Source: a bacterium
GTDB lineage: Bacteria; Bacillota; Bacilli; Lactobacillales; Streptococcaceae
Assembly: GCA_905221345.1 (NCBI GenBank)
Contig: CAJNCW010000012.1
Coordinates: 1-29,765, forward strand
DNA length: 29,765 nucleotides
Direction: 5' to 3'
Shown here: positions 27,342 to 29,765 of the stretch, piece by piece
Layout: every line of letters begins with the position of its first letter
Numbering within the stretch: position 1 is the stretch's first letter
Notes under the pieces: generated by a model
What the model was told of the DNA's origin: nothing
Database searches by the model: none
Seen by the model: the letters and a program-made list of their open reading frames with translations, nothing else
Made by a program: the position numbers and the translations under genes

Positions 27342-28135
27342 TTAGCCAGCAAGAAGAAATTCTCTGGGCGACTTGTAGTCCAAGCATTTTTTAGGATAGT
27401 TATTAATCCAATTTTCGATGAATGCGACTTCTTTAGGAGTCGTTTTCTTAGTTCCTTTAGGTAACCATCTACGAATGAGCCTGTTGTGATTTTCATTAGT
27501 TCCCCTTTCCCAAGAGGCATAGGGGTGCGCATAATAGATGTGTTCCTTAGAAAACACATCAGACAAGCGGTTGAATTCTGTACCATTATCTGCCGTGATG
27601 GAAAGAATTTGATGCTGTTTTAAGATGAGTTTTAGAGCTTGATTGACCGACTCAGCGCTTTTATTTGGAATCAATCGGATGATTTGATGTCTACTCCTTC
27701 GATCCGTCAAGACCAGCAGACAGTAGTTTTTCGCTCTTGTCAGTAGGACCGTATCAATCTCGTAGTGTCCATTCTCCAATCGAAGATTGATAGCCTTGGG
27801 ACGCTGTTCAATGGATTGACCAGCAGGTTTAAAGTTGAGACTAGCTTGTTTCTTGACAGTTTTTCCTTTTCTAGGATAAAGGAGATTCTGTTTGGTTAGT
27901 CCTAATTTTCCATGATGAATCCAGTAGTAGATGGTAGAAATTCCTACGTTAACTCCCTTAGCTTTGACCATCATTTCAGGGGAAAACTTTTGGTTATGAT
28001 AGTGGAGAATCTTTTCCTTTAGTTCCTTGGTCAAGCTTGATTTCTTGACCAAGCGCTTGCGATTACTTTCATAAGACTGTTGAGCGTAGTCGGCAGAATA
28101 AATCTCTTTGAAGCGCCCTTTTCCAATACATAGAG
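27342..28135 (-). pseudogene. IS30-family transposase, 5' truncated
   Basis: About 260 codons of an IS30-type DDE transposase remain. The catalytic residues lie in YEIDTVLL (D), ITADNGTEF (D) and NENHNRLIRRWLPKGT (E, with the family hallmark R-R-x-L-P-K-G-T). The N-terminal helix-turn-helix part, some 60-80 residues, is missing: homology begins around GRFKEIYSADYAQQSYE, just beside the palindrome at 28136. The reading frame is open to its natural end, but without a DNA-binding domain or start it is presumably dead. It stands directly upstream of the rpoB promoter, transcribed toward rpoB. I could not define the element's terminal repeats. Confidence 0.85.
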
Positions 28136-28180
28136 ACAACACTCCATGATTAGAAGAATCTTCTAGTCATGGAGTGTTGT
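28136..28180. repeat. 45-bp near-perfect palindrome
   Basis: Two 22-base arms around a single central base (28158) match with one mismatch, which is a T-G wobble. The arms include ACAACACTCCATGA and its complement TCATGGAGTGTTGT. It marks the junction between the broken IS30 gene and the ISL3 element. It could be a terminator without a good T run, a leftover inverted repeat, or the product of an inverted duplication. Confidence 0.8.
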
Positions 28181-28977
28181 TTGCAGACTCTATAATATTT
28201 GTAGTGGGTAAATCCCCTATGGATATTATGGAGCCTATTTTGTTGTAGAAAAAAAGTCCCATAAGATTTATAATGAAAAGCGACCAAACCATCATTAGAA
28301 AGAATCATATGGAACCATTATATTTTATCACAAAACTACTCGATATTAAAGACCCTAATATCCAGATTCTAGATATCATCAATAAGGATACTCACAAGGA
28401 AATCATCGCTAAACTGGACTACGACGCCCCATCTTGTCCTGATTGCGGAAGTCAAATGAGGAAATATGACTTCCAGAAACCGTCTAAGATTCCTTACCTT
28501 GAAATGACTGGTATGCCTACCAGAATTCTTCTGAAAAAGCGTCGTTTCAAGTGCTATCATTGTTCGAAAATGATGGTCGCTGAGACTTCTCTCATCAAGA
28601 AAAATCATCAAATTCCTCGTATTATCAACCAAAAAATTGCTCAAAGGTTGATTGAAAAGACGTCTATGACTGATATTGCTCATCAGCTGGCTCTTTCAAC
28701 TTCAACTGTTATCCGAAAGCTCAATGACTTCCGTTTTAAGCATGATTTTTCTCGTCTTCCAGAGATTATGTCCTGAGATGAGTATGCCTTTACCAAGGGA
28801 AAGATGAGTTTCATTGCGCAAGATTTTGACAAGCTTAATATCATCACCGTTCTTGAAGGTAGAACACAAGCTATCATCCGAAATCACTTTCTTCGCTACG
28901 ATAGAGCTGTTCGTTGTCAGGTGAAAATCATTACTATGGATATGTTTAGTCCCTACTATGACTTAGCTAAACGACTT

Positions 28978-29027
28978 CGCTTTCGAATTTCTAGGCTCAG
29001 GCTGAAACAGTCTACCAGACTGTTTCA
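28978..29027. repeat. 50-bp hairpin-bearing insertion inside the transposase gene
   Basis: Comparison of the two reading frames around the break (LAKRL before, LPNAKIVLD after) leaves about 50 bases that do not belong to the transposase. They contain a perfect 11-bp stem, TGAAACAGTCT/AGACTGTTTCA, around a 3-base loop (29003-29027). It looks like a small palindromic repeat that has jumped or been copied into the IS. The exact ends are uncertain by a few bases. Confidence 0.65.
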
Positions 29028-29576
29028 CTTCCAAATGCAAAAATTGTACTTGATCGCTTTCACATTGTTCAACATCTTAGCCGTGCTATGAGCCGTGTGC
29101 GGGTCCAAATCATGAATCAGTTTGAGAGGAAATCCCATGAATACAAGGCTATCAAACGTTACTGGAGACTCATTCAACAGGATAGACGTAAATTGAGTGA
29201 TAAGCGATTTTATCGCCCTACTTTTCGTATGCACTTGACGAATAAAGAGATTTTAGATAAACTATTGAGCTATTCAGAAAACTTGAAACACCACTATAAT
29301 CTCTATCAGCCCTTGCTTTTTCACTTTCAGAATAAGGAACCAAAGAAATTTCTCGGACTCATTGAGGACAATCTAAAGCAGATTCATCCTCTTTTTCAAA
29401 CTGTCTTTAAAACCTTTCTTAAGCATAAAGACAAGATTATCACCGCCCTTGAACCACTCTATTCCAAAGCCAAACTAGAAGCAACCAATAATCTCATTAA
29501 ACTTATCAAACGAAATGCCTTTGGTTTTCGGAACTTTGAAAACTTCAATAAAAGAATTTTCATCGCTCTCAACATT

Positions 29577-29605
29577 AAAAAAGAAAGGACGAAATTCGTC
29601 CTTTC
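29577..29605 (-). terminator. Minus-strand terminator at the 3' end of the IS
   Basis: GAAAGGACGAA and TTCGTCCTTTC form a perfect 11-bp stem. On the minus strand it is followed by TTTTTT. It overlaps the last codons of the transposase and would stop transcription entering the element from the tRNA side. Confidence 0.7.
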
Positions 29606-29649
29606 TCGATCTTAGCTTTTCTTCAATCCACTACAGTTGACAAAGAGCC

Positions 29650-29676
29650 AAAAAAAGATACTCACTTAAGTATCTT
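29650..29676 (-). terminator. Terminator of the tRNA-Pro transcript
   Basis: AAGATACT/AGTATCTT (29655-29676) with a 6-base loop is followed by a 7-base T run on the minus strand. The T run ends exactly at the right inverted repeat of the ISL3 element. Confidence 0.85.
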
Positions 29677-29690
29677 AGTCAATAAATCAA

Positions 29691-29764
29691 TCGGGAAGAC
29701 AGGATTCGAACCTGCGACACCTTGGTCCCAAACCAAGTACTCTACCAAGCTGAGCTACTTCCCG
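29691..29764 (-). tRNA. tRNA-Pro (anticodon UGG)
   Basis: A full cloverleaf can be drawn on the minus strand: acceptor stem CGGGAAG/CTTCCCG with discriminator A, D arm AGCTCAGCTTGGTAGAG, and anticodon arm CTTGG-TTTGGGA-CCAAG with TGG at 29728-29730 and G37. The T arm is CAGG-TTCGAAT-CCTG. CCA is not encoded. The terminator follows 14 bases later, so it is the last gene of its transcript. Confidence 0.97.
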
Positions 29765-29765
29765 A

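Larger units (their letters stand above)
28309..29615 (+). pseudogene. ISL3-family transposase (IS1167-like), inactivated
   Basis: The protein can be followed almost end to end. It runs from MEPLYFITKLLDIKDPN through an N-terminal zinc finger (CPDCGSQM...CYHCSKMM), a helix-turn-helix (SMTDIAHQLALSTSTVIRKL) and the DDE domain (ITMDMFSPYYDLAK, NAKIVLDRFHIVQHLSRAMS), ending in the ISL3 tail KLEATNNLIKLIKRNAFGFR. Two lesions are clear. The first is a TGA at 28774-28776 where the family has a tryptophan (EIMS-W-DEYAF). The second is a 50-bp insertion at about 28978-29027 that shifts the frame. Neither can be read through to give a full product, so the element is dead unless complemented. Confidence 0.92.
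28186..29649 (+). mobile_element. Decayed ISL3-family insertion sequence (IS1167-like)
   Basis: The element carries an inactivated IS1167-type transposase between imperfect 24-bp terminal inverted repeats: left 28186-28209 (starting GACTCT, with TGTAGTGG) and right 29626-29649 (GGCTCTTTG on the minus strand, with TGTAGTGG), about 16 of 24 matching. At 1464 bp it is close to IS1167 length once the 50-bp internal insertion is subtracted. No 8-bp target duplication is visible (TGTTTGCA on the left, AAAAAAGA on the right), so one flank has been rearranged since insertion. Confidence 0.8.

Overview
The window comes from a low-GC Firmicute, almost certainly a mitis-group Streptococcus. RpoB, RpoC, RecA, CinA, DinF, FakA and the LytR/TsaE proteins all read like pneumococcal-type orthologues. 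There is a ComX-type (cin-box) promoter in front of cinA-recA, and the insertion sequences are IS1167-like (ISL3) and IS30-like. Almost every gene is on the minus strand; the two exceptions are a DUF4190-like membrane protein and a GNAT acetyltransferase.

Layout, left to right. (1) 1-1789: an export-type ABC operon (two small membrane proteins, an ATPase and a permease). The permease is cut off by a short GC-richer sequence with two strong hairpins, probably the end of an IS200/IS605-type element. (2) 1790-4302: rpmB, then the asp23-family/fakA pair. (3) 4321-5536: an autoregulated-looking LytTR regulator with a LiaF-like membrane partner. (4) 5561-6380: a PAP2 phosphatase whose 5' end, promoter and upstream terminator are duplicated exactly in tandem (2 x 228 bp). 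(5) 6387-10456: marR plus a heterodimeric ABC multidrug-type exporter with one degenerate ATP site, facing a divergent membrane-protein gene. (6) 11249-18717: yebC, dinF, a GNAT gene, recA, cinA, lytR, a second GNAT gene and tsaE. dinF is detached from recA and has its own promoter. Both dinF and tsaE have a -10 box exactly six bases before the ATG, which predicts leaderless mRNAs. (7) 18785-27287: a membrane protein, then rpoC and rpoB with a long structured leader that holds a terminator-like hairpin. (8) 27342-29649: an IS remnant zone upstream of rpoB, with a 5'-truncated IS30 transposase, a 45-bp near-perfect palindrome, and a decayed IS1167-like element carrying one nonsense codon and a 50-bp hairpin insertion. 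(9) tRNA-Pro(UGG) at the right edge.

Most of the window is housekeeping. I do not see a clear new defence or mobile system. The best candidates for something under-described are the LytTR/LiaF-like pair with its 21-bp-phased repeats, the nested terminator/promoter and its tandem copy, the leaderless promoters, the rpoB leader attenuator, and the hairpin element at the left edge. All comparisons with known families are from memory; no searches were run.
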